Notes: generated by a model from the letters alone, not told the origin. A DNA stretch of 64,000 nucleotides from Megamonas funiformis (GCF_010669225.1 NZ_CP048627.1:901292-965291); one strand, 5' to 3'. Shown: positions 10,001-19,109, counted from the stretch's first letter. Numbers and translations are program-made.

Positions 10001-12053
10001 CTACTATTTGGAATAATTCTTGAAGTGAAAGCGGATAAATATCTGTTATTTTTAAAGAATTGTTTACTTCAGATAGTGCAAGTTGAGTTTTTAATGTAGT
10101 ATCGTAAGATAATTCTTTAATAGTAGGGTCATTATCATAGCTATCATTTATTTGCGAAATTAAGATTTGTTCATTAGTTGTAGGATTAGTAAGTGTACAA
10201 AGATATGATTTGGCAGTATTAAATAGGGTTTGATTATGAGGATTTTTTTGCAATTGCAATAATATATCTAAACCAGCAAGGCGAATAGAGCCTTTTTTAT
10301 CGCTCAATAAAAATTTTAAGGTATTAAGTAATTGTTTTTCAGGCTGTTTTAATAAGAGTCGAATGATATTTTGACGTAAATCACTGTATTTATATTTGAG
10401 CATGGATATGAGAAGGTCATATTCATCTTTAGAAATGGCGAGTTTATTGATGATGTTATAGCTTTCTTTGCGTGTGGCTTCACTTCTATCAGCTAGTAGG
10501 CAAAATACTAATTGGCGTTGAGTTAGAGTTTTAGGAGTAGTATATAATTTTTTCAAATAATTATCGCGCCAAAAAGTATCAAGTCGAGAAATTTCACTGC
10601 AAAAATCATCTAATAATTCATCAGAAGCTAGATAATAACTAATATCTGCCATTTCAATCAAAACATCACTTAAGTTTAGAATTTCAGTATGCCATGGAAA
10701 AACGCAAGGCGAGAAAATTTTTTCTTTAGGTAAATTTTGCGATAAAGCTTTTAATTTATAATAATAATCTGTTAGATGTGTGGAGCTGAAATTATGCTCA
10801 AGGAAATTTTTATAAACTGTATCTTTTAATTTTAGACGGAATAATATAGCTATTAAGGAGAGATTATCTTCTGTTAAATTGTATTGGGTAACTAATTCAT
10901 AACGCAATTTAAAAATTATTTGATTATCATTGATTACATTTAAGAAATAACCAGCGACTAGTTTTTGATGTTTTTGACCATTTTTAAATAAATCAAGGAT
11001 AAATGGTATAGTTGTTTCTACATTATAAAAAGCATATGACCATAGAGCTAAATAAATTTCCACAGGATTTTGGCTATTGAGTGATTGATGGCGAAGCTGT
11101 TCGTTCGTTAAAAATTTAGAGAAAGAAGCGATTTCTTTTTTTGTGATTTTATCAGCATTATCAATATCAATTAGACTTGTCCATGTGGCTATAGCTCTTT
11201 TTACAGATGCATAGCGAATTAAATTATTTTCTTCGATTACTTTTAATAGGGTTAAAAAAGCTTCTACTGTGCCATTATCCATATTTTCAGTGATGGATTG
11301 GCGCAATCCTTCTTGCAATCGTCCAGCTAAGAGTAAATCACCTAATAATTTATGCAGATGCTGATTATGACTTTTTACTATGGAATTGATTAAACCATAA
11401 GAAAGAAAAGCAACTTGATTATCACCTAAGATGATATCTTCAATTAATTTTATTGTTTGTGTATTATTGTTATCGATTTCAGCGGCTAGAACATAAATAC
11501 CAAAACTTTGCAAATAAATATAATCTTGTAGTGGTAAATTATTTTCATCGATAGGTTTACAAGATAGTTTTAATTTTTCTAGAGGTGTTAATTGAGTATT
11601 GCGATAGATTAAAAATTCATTTAATACATCGAACATGCGACTTAAATATAGATGTGATTGGTGAGAACGTAGTGTGCGTCTATACCAGTTAGTTTGATAA
11701 GGGTAATCCATTAAATTATCTAGGGCTAAGAAAAATAAATTTACTTTGTCTTTGCCTAAGATGGTCTGCAATACAATTTTTTCATCATCAGAAAAATAAG
11801 AAGATATAGGCTTTGTTAATACTTCAGGTAAAATTTTTTGCCAATGTAGATATAAAGGGTGATTAGAGAGCCTTTCTTCTAAGGAAAAAGAAGCGTAATA
11901 ATAATTATATCTAGTTTTTACTTGTAATTCAGTTAAATAAATATCATAAATATTTTGTTGCGTTGTAGAAAGTTTATTTTTTAACTTTGCAAGTTCAGCT
12001 ATTATTTTATTTTTAAATTCTTTATTATTATTGAACCATCTATCTAAACACAT
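7029..12053 (-). CDS. Giant DUF4132 (DUF5724-type, YehI/MolR-related) protein
   Basis: About 1,674 residues, soluble, with no signal peptide. The central and C-terminal parts match the DUF4132 group: FDLDWFKSCYKQLGKERF, ISEGNAHTRARKYADA, then HVGGVDPETSHSTIQMRKAI and MAGAEIAISVVPSQHRGR near the end. The N-terminal half is helical and HEAT-like in appearance (for example KKGSIRLAGLDILLQLQ). I start at ATG 12053, which has AGAAAGGA nine bases upstream; a TTG-led extension to 12092 overlaps the preceding gene and lacks a site. E. coli YehI and MolR belong to this group, and relatives sit near MoxR ATPase and VWA genes, but the biochemical role is unknown. It pairs with the small gene upstream. 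Confidence 0.8.
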   Translation of the reverse strand: MCLDRWFNNNKEFKNKIIAELAKLKNKLSTTQQNIYDIYLTELQVKTRYNYYYASFSLEERLSNHPLYLHWQKILPEVLTKPISSYFSDDEKIVLQTILGKDKVNLFFLALDNLMDYPYQTNWYRRTLRSHQSHLYLSRMFDVLNEFLIYRNTQLTPLEKLKLSCKPIDENNLPLQDYIYLQSFGIYVLAAEIDNNNTQTIKLIEDIILGDNQVAFLSYGLINSIVKSHNQHLHKLLGDLLLAGRLQEGLRQSITENMDNGTVEAFLTLLKVIEENNLIRYASVKRAIATWTSLIDIDNADKITKKEIASFSKFLTNEQLRHQSLNSQNPVEIYLALWSYAFYNVETTIPFILDLFKNGQKHQKLVAGYFLNVINDNQIIFKLRYELVTQYNLTEDNLSLIAILFRLKLKDTVYKNFLEHNFSSTHLTDYYYKLKALSQNLPKEKIFSPCVFPWHTEILNLSDVLIEMADISYYLASDELLDDFCSEISRLDTFWRDNYLKKLYTTPKTLTQRQLVFCLLADRSEATRKESYNIINKLAISKDEYDLLISMLKYKYSDLRQNIIRLLLKQPEKQLLNTLKFLLSDKKGSIRLAGLDILLQLQKNPHNQTLFNTAKSYLCTLTNPTTNEQILISQINDSYDNDPTIKELSYDTTLKTQLALSEVNNSLKITDIYPLSLQELFQIVDDLSNFYEKHKMLSYNPLYGSEILLDNDFRRISWEEKFNLYKYPYPNLWQDFYAQYIKTPAKLYQLYLFISLNYFDINSPFKDVITNTFNDNSICLKSKYIQTKLNNYSRIESLTTIIENLYEYYVPQKYCFEVAKFWALRHLEKFDFNKVIAKQNKMTISFLTQYHYGSKSVGCTFILMPLLNNYNDDISFKESFILLYNLYTKYKYEIYLPIYNFLRAKQMNLIAEDELYIDIFQRSSEQLSSKLNQLSSLFEENFSTLAFSDFSAERPTIKQDLLLYSQNFADIIISQILSIELKRGDLPTKYTKLINNIKQIKGIHYFVDILTALGKSKLKNISYLWSEITNKDSIFSYLLSICKPKKDETAKDLKAYLKDKSISNIRLIEACMFSPSWIPLVDKILKWKGFVSGCYYFLAHMRYADKKLAATFAKYTPISIEDLRDGAFDLDWFKSCYKQLGKERFAILYDAAKYISEGNAHTRARKYADATNGLFSADEVKAQIIAKRNKDLLMAYGLIPLSKSGKITKTAQKEMLKRYIFIQQFHKESKKFGSQRQSSENLACKIALNNLARNAHFSNTFRFILNMETQLIKNQQQYFEPKELENVSIYLQVDEYGKTSIICQKQNKQLKSVPSKIKKEPYYLALKQAKNEFIDQYRRSKIMFEQAMENSTLFLADEITLLNQNPILKPLLQNLVFIHDNDIGYFQNNSLISPTKNIIKLNADDKIRIAHPIDLYKSNLWHIYQQDLFTRQIKQPFKQIFRELYLKIDDELNSAQSHRYDGYQIQPQKTQAVLKTRNWIASYYEGLQKVYYQENIIATIYAAVDWFTPADIEAPILEYVSFYDRKTFKDILIKYIPDIVFSEVMRDVDLAISIAHVGGVDPETSHSTIQMRKAILEFTLPLFKLNNVSLNDNFAIIKGNLADYSIHLGSGLVHQMAGAEIAISVVPSQHRGRLFLPFVDEDPKTTEIITKVLLFAKDNDIKDPFILNQIKLVK

Positions 12054-12085
12054 AATAAAAATCCTTTCTAATTTTACGAAAAAGT

Positions 12086-12520
12086 TTACCAAATTCTTCC
12101 TGATAACATGGTTAAGCGGATAAAAGTTAATTTGTCATTTTCTTGTAAATTGATTTTTTCTTCTAGGGAAGATAGTTCGTTATCGTTTAAAAATATACGA
12201 AATAATCCATCATTAAAAGCCATAATAACATTATCAAAAGCCGATTGAATGTCTTGTTTTTGTTGGCGGTAATCTAGATTAAAGGATATTTTTCCAGAAG
12301 GCGATTGATTTTCTATTTGAGTTAACGATAAATAATTTAATAAGGTAGGTTCATCATCTATATTGCCAATAGCACGATGATTGAATTTATCTACTTGTTT
12401 AGTTACGATGTCATAAAGTAAATCATGTACAGTAAAAAGGGAGTCTTTGATAATAAATTTTTGTGCTTCAATACTATCTTTGCGTTTGCCGAGTTGTTTT
12501 ACTTGAATGTAGATTTGCAT
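12086..12520 (-). CDS. Small partner of the DUF4132 protein, possibly beta-grasp-like
   Basis: 144 residues from ATG 12520, which has GAGGG just upstream; an 11-residue upstream extension has no ribosome site. I do not recognise a named family. Two features stand out. The start MQIYIQVKQLG looks like a first beta strand. The last 35 residues (IFLNDNELSSLEEKINLQEN, then DKLTFIRLTMLSGRIW) follow the order of ubiquitin/MoaD-like beta-grasp proteins: strand, turn, 'L..L..LQENDKL' strand, then a short tail with Gly-Arg. The fold is only a suggestion. The gene ends 33 bases before the DUF4132 start, so the two form an operon. Confidence 0.6.
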   Translation of the reverse strand: MQIYIQVKQLGKRKDSIEAQKFIIKDSLFTVHDLLYDIVTKQVDKFNHRAIGNIDDEPTLLNYLSLTQIENQSPSGKISFNLDYRQQKQDIQSAFDNVIMAFNDGLFRIFLNDNELSSLEEKINLQENDKLTFIRLTMLSGRIW

Positions 12521-12728
12521 ATAATCCCTCTTTTCTAAATTTAAAATAAACAATATCGTTTAGTATATAATTCGCTGAATTTAAATAAAATCCTTGCAAT
12601 TTCTTGAGGTCTTATGTTAATTTGAGTGATATTTGAAATAAATATAATTTTGTATGTACTATTATCTTAGATTGATATTATAATAGAATAGGATATTTAT
12701 TTTATGATTAAGAAGGGCATTTATACTG

Positions 12729-14111
12729 ATGAAGAACGTACCAATTTCTAAAAGCATACCATATAATATAGATGAAAATTATTTAGAACTGACAAGAAAA
12801 GTTCATTTGATTTTGCATGTAGGTCGTTTGATGATGGAAAATTCAGCAGATACGAGCAGGATTGTGCGAACTATGCAACGAACAGCTGCTTATGCAGGGA
12901 TTTTTGGCGACCAATTGCATATTCATGTTACGTATACTACTTTGATGGTCAGTGTGAGCGTTGGCAATTATCATATGACGAAATTGCAAAAATGTTATCA
13001 GCATAATGTTGATATGAATGTGATTTTAGAAGTTAGTAAAATGACATGGGAGGCAATCGAAAGAGATTATACTATTGAGCAATTTGAAGCTGAATTGAAG
13101 AAAGTAGAAAGCAAGAAAAGCAAATATGCGACTTTTATTATTAATCTTGGAGCAGCGCTGGCTTGTGGCGGTGTAGGTAAAATGTTTGGCTGTGATATCA
13201 TGGCATCATTATATACTGCAATAGCAGCATTTATTGGCTTTTTTGTGCGCAGTCAATGTTTAAAAATTGGTATAAATCCTTATATGGCGATTGTAGTATC
13301 TTCATTTACAGCTACAGTGATAGCATATTTTACACATTTTTTGCCGTTTACAGATACTTCATGGTACACTATGTTGGCATGTGCTATTTTTATCGTTCCA
13401 GGTGTGCCTATGGTCAATGCTTTAGAAGATATGCTCGATTGTTATATTACAGCTGGCATAACAAGAGCGATGAATACTCTGCTGATGGTTGGTAGTATGA
13501 CTTTTGGTATAATTTTTGCCATAAAATTATTCAGTGTAGAAGATTTTACGCATTTATCGACAGTAAATCATCAAGCATATATTGTTTATGTAATATCAGC
13601 TTTTATAGCAGCTGCTGGTTTTTCTACCATGTTTAATGTTCCGCCACGTTTATTATGGGTAGTCGGTCTAGGTGGAGTGATTTCTGTCTGTGTACGTACT
13701 TTGTCTATGGATTTTTTAGGTGTTGGTTTGCCGATTGGAACATTGCTAGGAGCAATGGTGGTAAGTATTATTGCTTTGAGGGCTGTGCATTGGTTTCATG
13801 TGCCTAGCCATGTGCTTACGATACCATCAGTTATTCCGTTGATGCCAGGTATTTTGATGTATCGTTTGTTATTTAATATAATTGATATTGATACTTTAGA
13901 TGTAAGTAATTTTTTACAAGCGTTTCAAAGTGGTGTAAATGCTACTTTGATAATTCTAGCAATAGCTGTAGGTGTGGCATTGCCAAATATTTTTGCCCAG
14001 AAATATATTAGAATTTATGATAGTAAAAGATTGAGCAGGGCTTTATCCGAACGAAAATATCGTCAATATCATTTTAAAGAGATAAAACAATTAGAACTGT
14101 TTAAAGAATAG
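12729..14111 (+). CDS. Threonine/serine exporter family protein (ThrE-like), copy B
   Basis: 460 residues, same fused ThrE architecture as copy A, with near-identical signature stretches (FIVPGVPMVNALEDMLDCYI, TRAMNTLLMVGSMTFGII, PSHVLTIPSVIPLMPG). The N-terminal conserved motif is GRLMMENSADTSRIVRTM. It starts at ATG 12729 behind AAGAAGGG at 12711-12718. It is longer than copy A mainly through a charged C-terminal tail (KRLSRALSERKYRQYHFKE). A hairpin terminator follows. The pair looks like an old duplication with divergent regulation, since each copy has its own leader. Confidence 0.88.
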   Translation: MKNVPISKSIPYNIDENYLELTRKVHLILHVGRLMMENSADTSRIVRTMQRTAAYAGIFGDQLHIHVTYTTLMVSVSVGNYHMTKLQKCYQHNVDMNVILEVSKMTWEAIERDYTIEQFEAELKKVESKKSKYATFIINLGAALACGGVGKMFGCDIMASLYTAIAAFIGFFVRSQCLKIGINPYMAIVVSSFTATVIAYFTHFLPFTDTSWYTMLACAIFIVPGVPMVNALEDMLDCYITAGITRAMNTLLMVGSMTFGIIFAIKLFSVEDFTHLSTVNHQAYIVYVISAFIAAAGFSTMFNVPPRLLWVVGLGGVISVCVRTLSMDFLGVGLPIGTLLGAMVVSIIALRAVHWFHVPSHVLTIPSVIPLMPGILMYRLLFNIIDIDTLDVSNFLQAFQSGVNATLIILAIAVGVALPNIFAQKYIRIYDSKRLSRALSERKYRQYHFKEIKQLELFKE

Positions 14112-14112
14112 A

Positions 14113-14160
14113 AAAAAGACCTAAGATATATGGGAAAATCCATATAAGCTTAGGTCTTTT
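14113..14160. terminator. Terminator between thrE copy B and the methyltransferase
   Basis: Arms AAAAGACCTAAG and CTTAGGTCTTTT with inner pairing of ATATGG/CCATAT. T and A runs on both sides suit two convergent genes. Confidence 0.85.
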
Positions 14161-14166
14161 ATATTT

Positions 14167-14955
14167 TTAGTTTAAATCAATAACTCCATAGTGAATAGGA
14201 GCGTATTTACCACCACAGATTTTAGTAAAACCAAGGCGAGAAAATTCAAGACTGCGACTATTTTCTTTGAAGACTATGCGATATTTAGCGACGCGTTTAG
14301 CTTCATTTAATGCTTCGTGGCTAACAGCTCTCATATCTGCTAATTGGCGAAGTGGATTTAGACTTTTACTGTCCGTGAGTGCATGGCGAAACATAGGGTC
14401 AAAATAGATGATATCAAAACTATTATCTTCTTGTTCTTTAAGAAAACTTAAATAATCTTGATTGATAACAGTGATATTATCCATAGCAGATTTTAAATCG
14501 TAATTAGTAGGTAGATAAGTCTTTAGTCCATCTTTGACGATGAGAGCGATTAAAGGGTTAACTTCAAGGCCGATGACTTTACCTTTAGGGCCTACACCAT
14601 ATGAGCTGATAATTGCATCAGAGGCAAAACCTAAAGTGCAATCTAAAACAGTTTTATTTTGTAAAAATTCTCGTCCTCCCATAGCTTCAAGCATATTATC
14701 AATATCACCACAGCGTAAACGTTTCATGCGAACTTGAGCCATATTAGGGTGAAAAAACATTTCGCCTGTAGGTAAATCTAAGACTAATTTATCTTTTTTT
14801 ACAATGATTACAGTATCTGCATTTTCTTGTTGTTTTATTTTATCAATGCCGAGATTATTTCTTGTAACATAAGAAATGGATAAATCTTTAGCAATTTGTT
14901 TAGCTTTATTTTCTAAATCAATTGTTACTTTGCGAATAGTAGTAATTACAGTCAA
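14167..14955 (-). CDS. Class I SAM-dependent methyltransferase, RsmJ-like
   Basis: 262 residues. SAM-binding motif I is VLDCTLGFASDA (about 103-114), with GKVIGLEVNPLIALIVKDGL as motif II. The catalytic-loop motif is IIYFDPMFRHAL, close to the LDPMFP motif of RsmJ, which methylates a guanine of 16S rRNA helix 45. RsmJ itself is mainly gammaproteobacterial, so I call only relatedness, and the substrate is unproven. The gene ends next to the terminator and starts 14 bases after the ECF S component gene, so the two are probably co-transcribed. Confidence 0.75.
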   Translation of the reverse strand: MTVITTIRKVTIDLENKAKQIAKDLSISYVTRNNLGIDKIKQQENADTVIIVKKDKLVLDLPTGEMFFHPNMAQVRMKRLRCGDIDNMLEAMGGREFLQNKTVLDCTLGFASDAIISSYGVGPKGKVIGLEVNPLIALIVKDGLKTYLPTNYDLKSAMDNITVINQDYLSFLKEQEDNSFDIIYFDPMFRHALTDSKSLNPLRQLADMRAVSHEALNEAKRVAKYRIVFKENSRSLEFSRLGFTKICGGKYAPIHYGVIDLN

Positions 14956-14969
14956 ATTTAAAGCTCCTT

Positions 14970-15506
14970 TTAAATATTGCGATGTACAAAATTTGATATA
15001 GGTTTATAAATGAAATAAGTTATTAAAGCATTTATACTTGCTTTAATCAAATTAAAAGGTATGATGGCAGGTAAAAGTAGTTCAATAACTTTTTCCATAG
15101 GTGCACCTAAGAAAATAGGTGTTAATAGTAAATTACAAATGACCATAACACAAGTCATACTTAAAGCTCCGCAGATTAAACCGACAACAGCAGAGCGTTT
15201 TGTTTTTGTACGTTGATAAATAAATCCGGCAATAAAAGCAAAAGTACCTGTAGCTAAAAAATGCATGACGATACCGATTGGACCACCATCACCACTGATG
15301 AATAAACCTTGTAAAATAGAAACAATTGCTGTCAGGATTACACCACCCATAGGGCCAAAGAGAAAACTGCCAATGAGAATAGGAATATCAGCAGGGTCAT
15401 ATTTCATAAATGGAATAGCAGGCAAAATCGGGAAATTAATCAACATTACTAAAATCAAAGACAAAGCTACAAGCATTGCCATATTTGTCAATATTTTTAT
15501 TTTCAA
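14970..15506 (-). CDS. ribU: ECF transporter S component, RibU-like (riboflavin)
   Basis: 178 residues with about six membrane helices. The motif MKYDPADIPILIGSFLFGP after the first helix is the RibU signature (YDPxDIPxLIGxFxFGP), and LQGLFISGDGGPIG follows. S components capture a vitamin and dock on a shared EcfAAT energy module, which is encoded elsewhere. No FMN riboswitch is visible in the 50 bases upstream. The basic tail (KPISNFVHRNI) is cytoplasmic. Riboflavin specificity is from motif similarity. Confidence 0.8.
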   Translation of the reverse strand: MKIKILTNMAMLVALSLILVMLINFPILPAIPFMKYDPADIPILIGSFLFGPMGGVILTAIVSILQGLFISGDGGPIGIVMHFLATGTFAFIAGFIYQRTKTKRSAVVGLICGALSMTCVMVICNLLLTPIFLGAPMEKVIELLLPAIIPFNLIKASINALITYFIYKPISNFVHRNI

Positions 15507-15556
15507 TATACTAACCCTCTCTATATTTAATCTTGTATAGTATTATAGCGTTTATT

Positions 15557-16456
15557 TTATTTTTTTGCATAGAATTTTTGTACAAATTTTATAAAAGATA
15601 AGATATGTTCTTTTAAGATATAGTCTTTATGATAAGCAAAATATAAACTGCGAGTTAAGTTATTTTCAGGTAATTTTATAGTGAGCAAATTATCTGCATC
15701 AGTGATTGCTTTAGCAGAAATAAACGAGATGCCAAGTCCACTAGCTACTAATTTTTTGATGGATTCTTGGTCATTTAATCTAGCTATGATATTTAAGGAT
15801 TTTTCGGATAGATTGATTTGCTCAAAGTAACTTTCTAAACGTTTTTTACTGCCACTACCTTGTTCACGCAAAATAATAGTTTCTTTTTTCAATAAAGAGA
15901 TTAAATCATCTTGATTAAATGCTTTTTGGGAAAAATGTAAAAATTTTTCTTGTTTAGGAGTAATCATCACGATTTCATCATGAAAAAAAGGAACAAAATC
16001 AAGCTCTTTTTCAAAAGATTTCATACCTACCATACCAATGGTGAATTTGCCATTCAAAATAGATTGTAAGATATTACCACTGTCATTTTGATGAATATGC
16101 AATTGGATATCGGGATATTTTTGACAAAATAACGGTAATACTTCAGGTAATATATAATCGGCAGGAATGGTAGAAGCACCGATACGAATGATTTTTTTAT
16201 TTTCTTCAGACCATTTTTGAATTAAATCATTTTTTAATGTGAAGATTTTTTGAGCACATGCAAATAATTCTTTTCCATGTGGTGTGATTTCAATATTTTT
16301 AGTAGTGCGAATGATTAAGCGAGAATTGAATTCTTGTTCAAGCATACGAATATGAGTGCTGATTGTAGGTTGCGAAATATATAATTTTTCTGCAGCTTTA
16401 GTAAAACTTTGATAACGAACAACAGCACAAAAAGATTCTAATTGTCTAAATTCCAT
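15557..16456 (-). CDS. LysR-family regulator of the sulfur/selenium cluster
   Basis: 299 residues with the N-terminal winged helix-turn-helix (MEFRQLESFCAVVRYQSFTK through QPTISTHIRMLEQEF) and a periplasmic-binding-like effector domain (IRIGASTIPADYILPEVLP). Similar LysR proteins sit beside YedE and cysteine desulfurase genes in Firmicutes selenium loci. The gene begins 10 bases downstream of the cysteine desulfurase stop, in one operon. It probably controls the divergent yedE-tusA-DUF3343 transcript from the intergenic region at 17649-17779. The effector is unknown. Confidence 0.85.
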   Translation of the reverse strand: MEFRQLESFCAVVRYQSFTKAAEKLYISQPTISTHIRMLEQEFNSRLIIRTTKNIEITPHGKELFACAQKIFTLKNDLIQKWSEENKKIIRIGASTIPADYILPEVLPLFCQKYPDIQLHIHQNDSGNILQSILNGKFTIGMVGMKSFEKELDFVPFFHDEIVMITPKQEKFLHFSQKAFNQDDLISLLKKETIILREQGSGSKKRLESYFEQINLSEKSLNIIARLNDQESIKKLVASGLGISFISAKAITDADNLLTIKLPENNLTRSLYFAYHKDYILKEHILSFIKFVQKFYAKK

Positions 16457-16466
16457 AATTAATATC

Positions 16467-17648
16467 CTATATATTTTGTATATCTTTATTTAAAATGAGT
16501 TTAGTTAAGGCTTCTATAGTTAAATCTATCTCTTTTAATGTATTGAAATAACCAAAGGAAAAACGGATTGTGCCTGTAGGAAAAGTACCTAAAGTTTTAT
16601 GTGCTTGTGGGGCGCAATGAAGACCTACTCTAGTCATAATTTGAAATTTATCATCTAAATCATAGGCAATTTGTGATAATTCATGATTTAAAACTTGAAT
16701 AGAAACTACGCCTGTACGCATAAGAGTATCTTTTTTGCCAATAAGGCGAATATATTTTTCATCAGGGTCTAATTGTTGTATCTGTTGCAAAAAATAATTT
16801 GTCAACATATTTTCATGTTCATGGATTTTGGCAATAGTAATTTTTTTTAACCATTGTAAGCTCGCATGTAGTCCAATAATACCAGGAAGATTTAAAGTAC
16901 CAGCTTCAAATCTATCGGGCATAAATTGAGGTATTTCTTCTGTATGACTGATACTACCTGTGCCACCGCTGATTAAAGGTTCAATTTGTTTAATCATATC
17001 TTCAGATAGAATAAAGCCACCTATTCCTTGTGGACCTAATAAACCTTTATGACCTGTGAAAGCTAGAGCATCAATATGCATTTTTTGCATATCAATGGGC
17101 AAAATACCAGCAGTTTGAGCGCAATCTACCATGAATTTTAAATTATGTTTGACACAAAATTCACCAATTTGTTCAATAGGTAAGATTGTTCCACATACAT
17201 TACTAGCATGAGTTACAATGATAAGCTTAGTGTTTTCTTGTAGACAATCAGATAATTTTGCTAAAGGAAATGTTCCATCTATATGGCAAGGGACTTGAGT
17301 ATAACTGATATTTTGTTTAGTTAATTGAGTCAAAGGTCGCATAATAGCATTATGTTCCATAGAAGAAATTATTACATGATCATTTGGTTTTAAAAAGCCT
17401 TTTAATAATATATTTAAACTTTCTGTTATATTTTTAGTGAAGACTACATTTTTACTATCTGTAGCATGAAATAGATCTTTTAATAATTCTCTTGTTTCAA
17501 AAACTATTTCTTCAACAGAATAAGCATTATTATAAGAACCTCTATTGATATTCACTGCATTATGAGCAAGAAAATTATAGACTTCTTTAGCTACTGAAGG
17601 TGGTTTGGGAAATGATGTACTAGCATTATCTAGATAAATTTTGTGCAT
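16467..17648 (-). CDS. Cysteine desulfurase / selenocysteine lyase family
   Basis: PLP enzyme of 393 residues that removes sulfur (or selenium) from cysteine or selenocysteine as a bound persulfide. It opens with [16 protein letters not shown]. The PLP lysine is Lys201 in [14 protein letters not shown], and the catalytic Cys is Cys345 in [14 protein letters not shown], the layout of the Firmicutes 'EGC' subgroup. VDCAQTAG carries the PLP-contacting Asp. It is divergent from yedE and tusA, which can take up and relay sulfur or selenium, so the product is probably passed to TusA. Confidence 0.9.
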   Translation of the reverse strand: MHKIYLDNASTSFPKPPSVAKEVYNFLAHNAVNINRGSYNNAYSVEEIVFETRELLKDLFHATDSKNVVFTKNITESLNILLKGFLKPNDHVIISSMEHNAIMRPLTQLTKQNISYTQVPCHIDGTFPLAKLSDCLQENTKLIIVTHASNVCGTILPIEQIGEFCVKHNLKFMVDCAQTAGILPIDMQKMHIDALAFTGHKGLLGPQGIGGFILSEDMIKQIEPLISGGTGSISHTEEIPQFMPDRFEAGTLNLPGIIGLHASLQWLKKITIAKIHEHENMLTNYFLQQIQQLDPDEKYIRLIGKKDTLMRTGVVSIQVLNHELSQIAYDLDDKFQIMTRVGLHCAPQAHKTLGTFPTGTIRFSFGYFNTLKEIDLTIEALTKLILNKDIQNI

Positions 17649-17709
17649 GATAAAAACCTCATTTATTATGATTTTTGATAAATAGATGAAAAATATTAAT
17701 AAATTAAAT

Positions 17710-17739
17710 TAGACATAGCTTAAGTTTAGATGCTATGAT
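17710..17739 (+). promoter_or_regulatory. Promoter and dyad upstream of yedE
   Basis: TAGACA (17710-17715) and TATGAT (17734-17739) are spaced 18 bp. An inverted repeat CATAGC/GCTATG (17714-17719, 17732-17737) straddles them, a plausible LysR binding site, since the divergent operon encodes a LysR protein. Confidence 0.45.
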
Positions 17740-17779
17740 AAACGCATTGTGCATATACATAGAAAGGGAGGCATATATT

Positions 17780-18865
17780 ATGCAAAAGAATGAAAGTATG
17801 ATGATTATACTTTCAGGGGGAATTATAGGTATTATAGCATCTTGTTTAGTTTATTTTGGTAATCCTATGAATATGGGCTTTTGTATTGCTTGTTTTTTAC
17901 GTGATACAGCAGGCGGTTTAGGTTTACATTCCACAGCAACAGTTCAATATATTCGACCAGAAATTATCGGTTTGATTTTAGGTAGTTTTATAATTGCTGT
18001 GGCTAAAAATGAATTTAATGCTAAAGGTGGCAGTTCTCCATTAACACGTTTTATATTGGCATTTTTCGTGATGATTGGCTGTTTGATGTTCTTAGGTTGT
18101 CCTTTTAGAATGATATTGCGTTTAGCAGGTGGAGATTTAAATGCTATTTTTGGCTTAGTAGGATTTATCGCTGGTATTATGGCAGGAGTATTTTTCTTAA
18201 ATAAAGGATATAGTTTAAAAAGAACATATAAATTGCCTAAATTAGAAGGTAGTATTTTACCAATTATCGCTGTAGTTTTATTAGTGTTTTTACTTACAGC
18301 ACCAGTATTTATTCATTTTACGGAAAGTGCTTCAGCTCCAGGTGGTAAACATGCAGCTTTAGCTATTAGTTTAGTTGCAGGTATTATTGTAGGTATGTTG
18401 GCTCAACGTACGCGTTTATGTATGGTTGGTGGCATAAGAGATATAATTTTATTTGGTCAATCAAGATTATTATTAGGCTTTATTGCTATTTTAGTGAGTG
18501 CGTTTATTTGCAATTTAATACTTACAAATATCACAGATGTATCATATTTTAATTTAAGTTTTGATAAACAACCAATAGCTCATACAGATGGAATTTGGAA
18601 TTTCTTAGGTATGTTATTAGCTGGTTTTGGCTGTGTATTACTTGGCGGTTGTCCATTGCGTCAATTAGTCTTAGCAGGTGAAGGTAATTCTGATAGTGCT
18701 ATCACTGTTCTAGGGTTAATTATCGGAGCTGCTTTTGCCCATAATTTTGGTTTGGCTTCTAGTGGCAATGGTCCAACAGTAAATGGTCAAATTGCAGTAG
18801 TTATCGGTTTAATTGTAACGATATTCATAGCATATTTTAACACATTTAGTATTAAATCAAAATAA
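17780..18865 (+). CDS. yedE: YeeE/YedE-family membrane transporter (selenium/sulfur type)
   Basis: 361 residues with about ten membrane segments. The family has paired half-modules with cysteine signatures: GFCIACFLRD and LGCPFRM in the first half, RTRLCMVGG and LGGCPLRQ in the second. YeeE proteins import thiosulfate; the YedE subgroup is tied to selenium metabolism. The ATG at 17780 has AAAGGGAGG eight bases upstream; a longer frame from 17735 includes that site and is rejected. The gene is followed after 18 bases by tusA. Which chalcogen is moved cannot be told from sequence alone. Confidence 0.88.
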   Translation: MQKNESMMIILSGGIIGIIASCLVYFGNPMNMGFCIACFLRDTAGGLGLHSTATVQYIRPEIIGLILGSFIIAVAKNEFNAKGGSSPLTRFILAFFVMIGCLMFLGCPFRMILRLAGGDLNAIFGLVGFIAGIMAGVFFLNKGYSLKRTYKLPKLEGSILPIIAVVLLVFLLTAPVFIHFTESASAPGGKHAALAISLVAGIIVGMLAQRTRLCMVGGIRDIILFGQSRLLLGFIAILVSAFICNLILTNITDVSYFNLSFDKQPIAHTDGIWNFLGMLLAGFGCVLLGGCPLRQLVLAGEGNSDSAITVLGLIIGAAFAHNFGLASSGNGPTVNGQIAVVIGLIVTIFIAYFNTFSIKSK

Positions 18866-18883
18866 TGAGGGAGTTTTAGATTT

Positions 18884-19090
18884 ATGGAAATTTTAGATGC
18901 AAGAGGACTTTCTTGTCCAGAACCTGTGATTATGCTTAGCAAAGCAATGATGAGCAAAGAAAATAAATATCAAATGGTAGTAGATAGCCCTACAGCTAAA
19001 GAAAACGTGAGCAATTATGGTAAAAAGCAAGGCTATAATGTCAATATTACTGAACAAAATGGAGAATATACTTTGACTTTTACAAAGTAA
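18884..19090 (+). CDS. TusA-family sulfurtransferase carrier
   Basis: 68 residues. The motif ARGLSCPEPVIMLSKAM contains the CPxP active Cys (Cys13) that carries a persulfide (or perselenide). The rest has the two-layer TusA pattern (QMVVDSPTAKENVSNYGKKQ). In selenium loci this domain is often fused to a DsrE-like half as YedF; here only the TusA part is present. GAGGGAG lies 11 bases before the ATG. It sits between yedE and the DUF3343 gene, fitting a relay from transporter or desulfurase to an acceptor. Confidence 0.9.
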   Translation: MEILDARGLSCPEPVIMLSKAMMSKENKYQMVVDSPTAKENVSNYGKKQGYNVNITEQNGEYTLTFTK

Positions 19091-19109
19091 AAGTTAAATA
19101 TAAAATACA

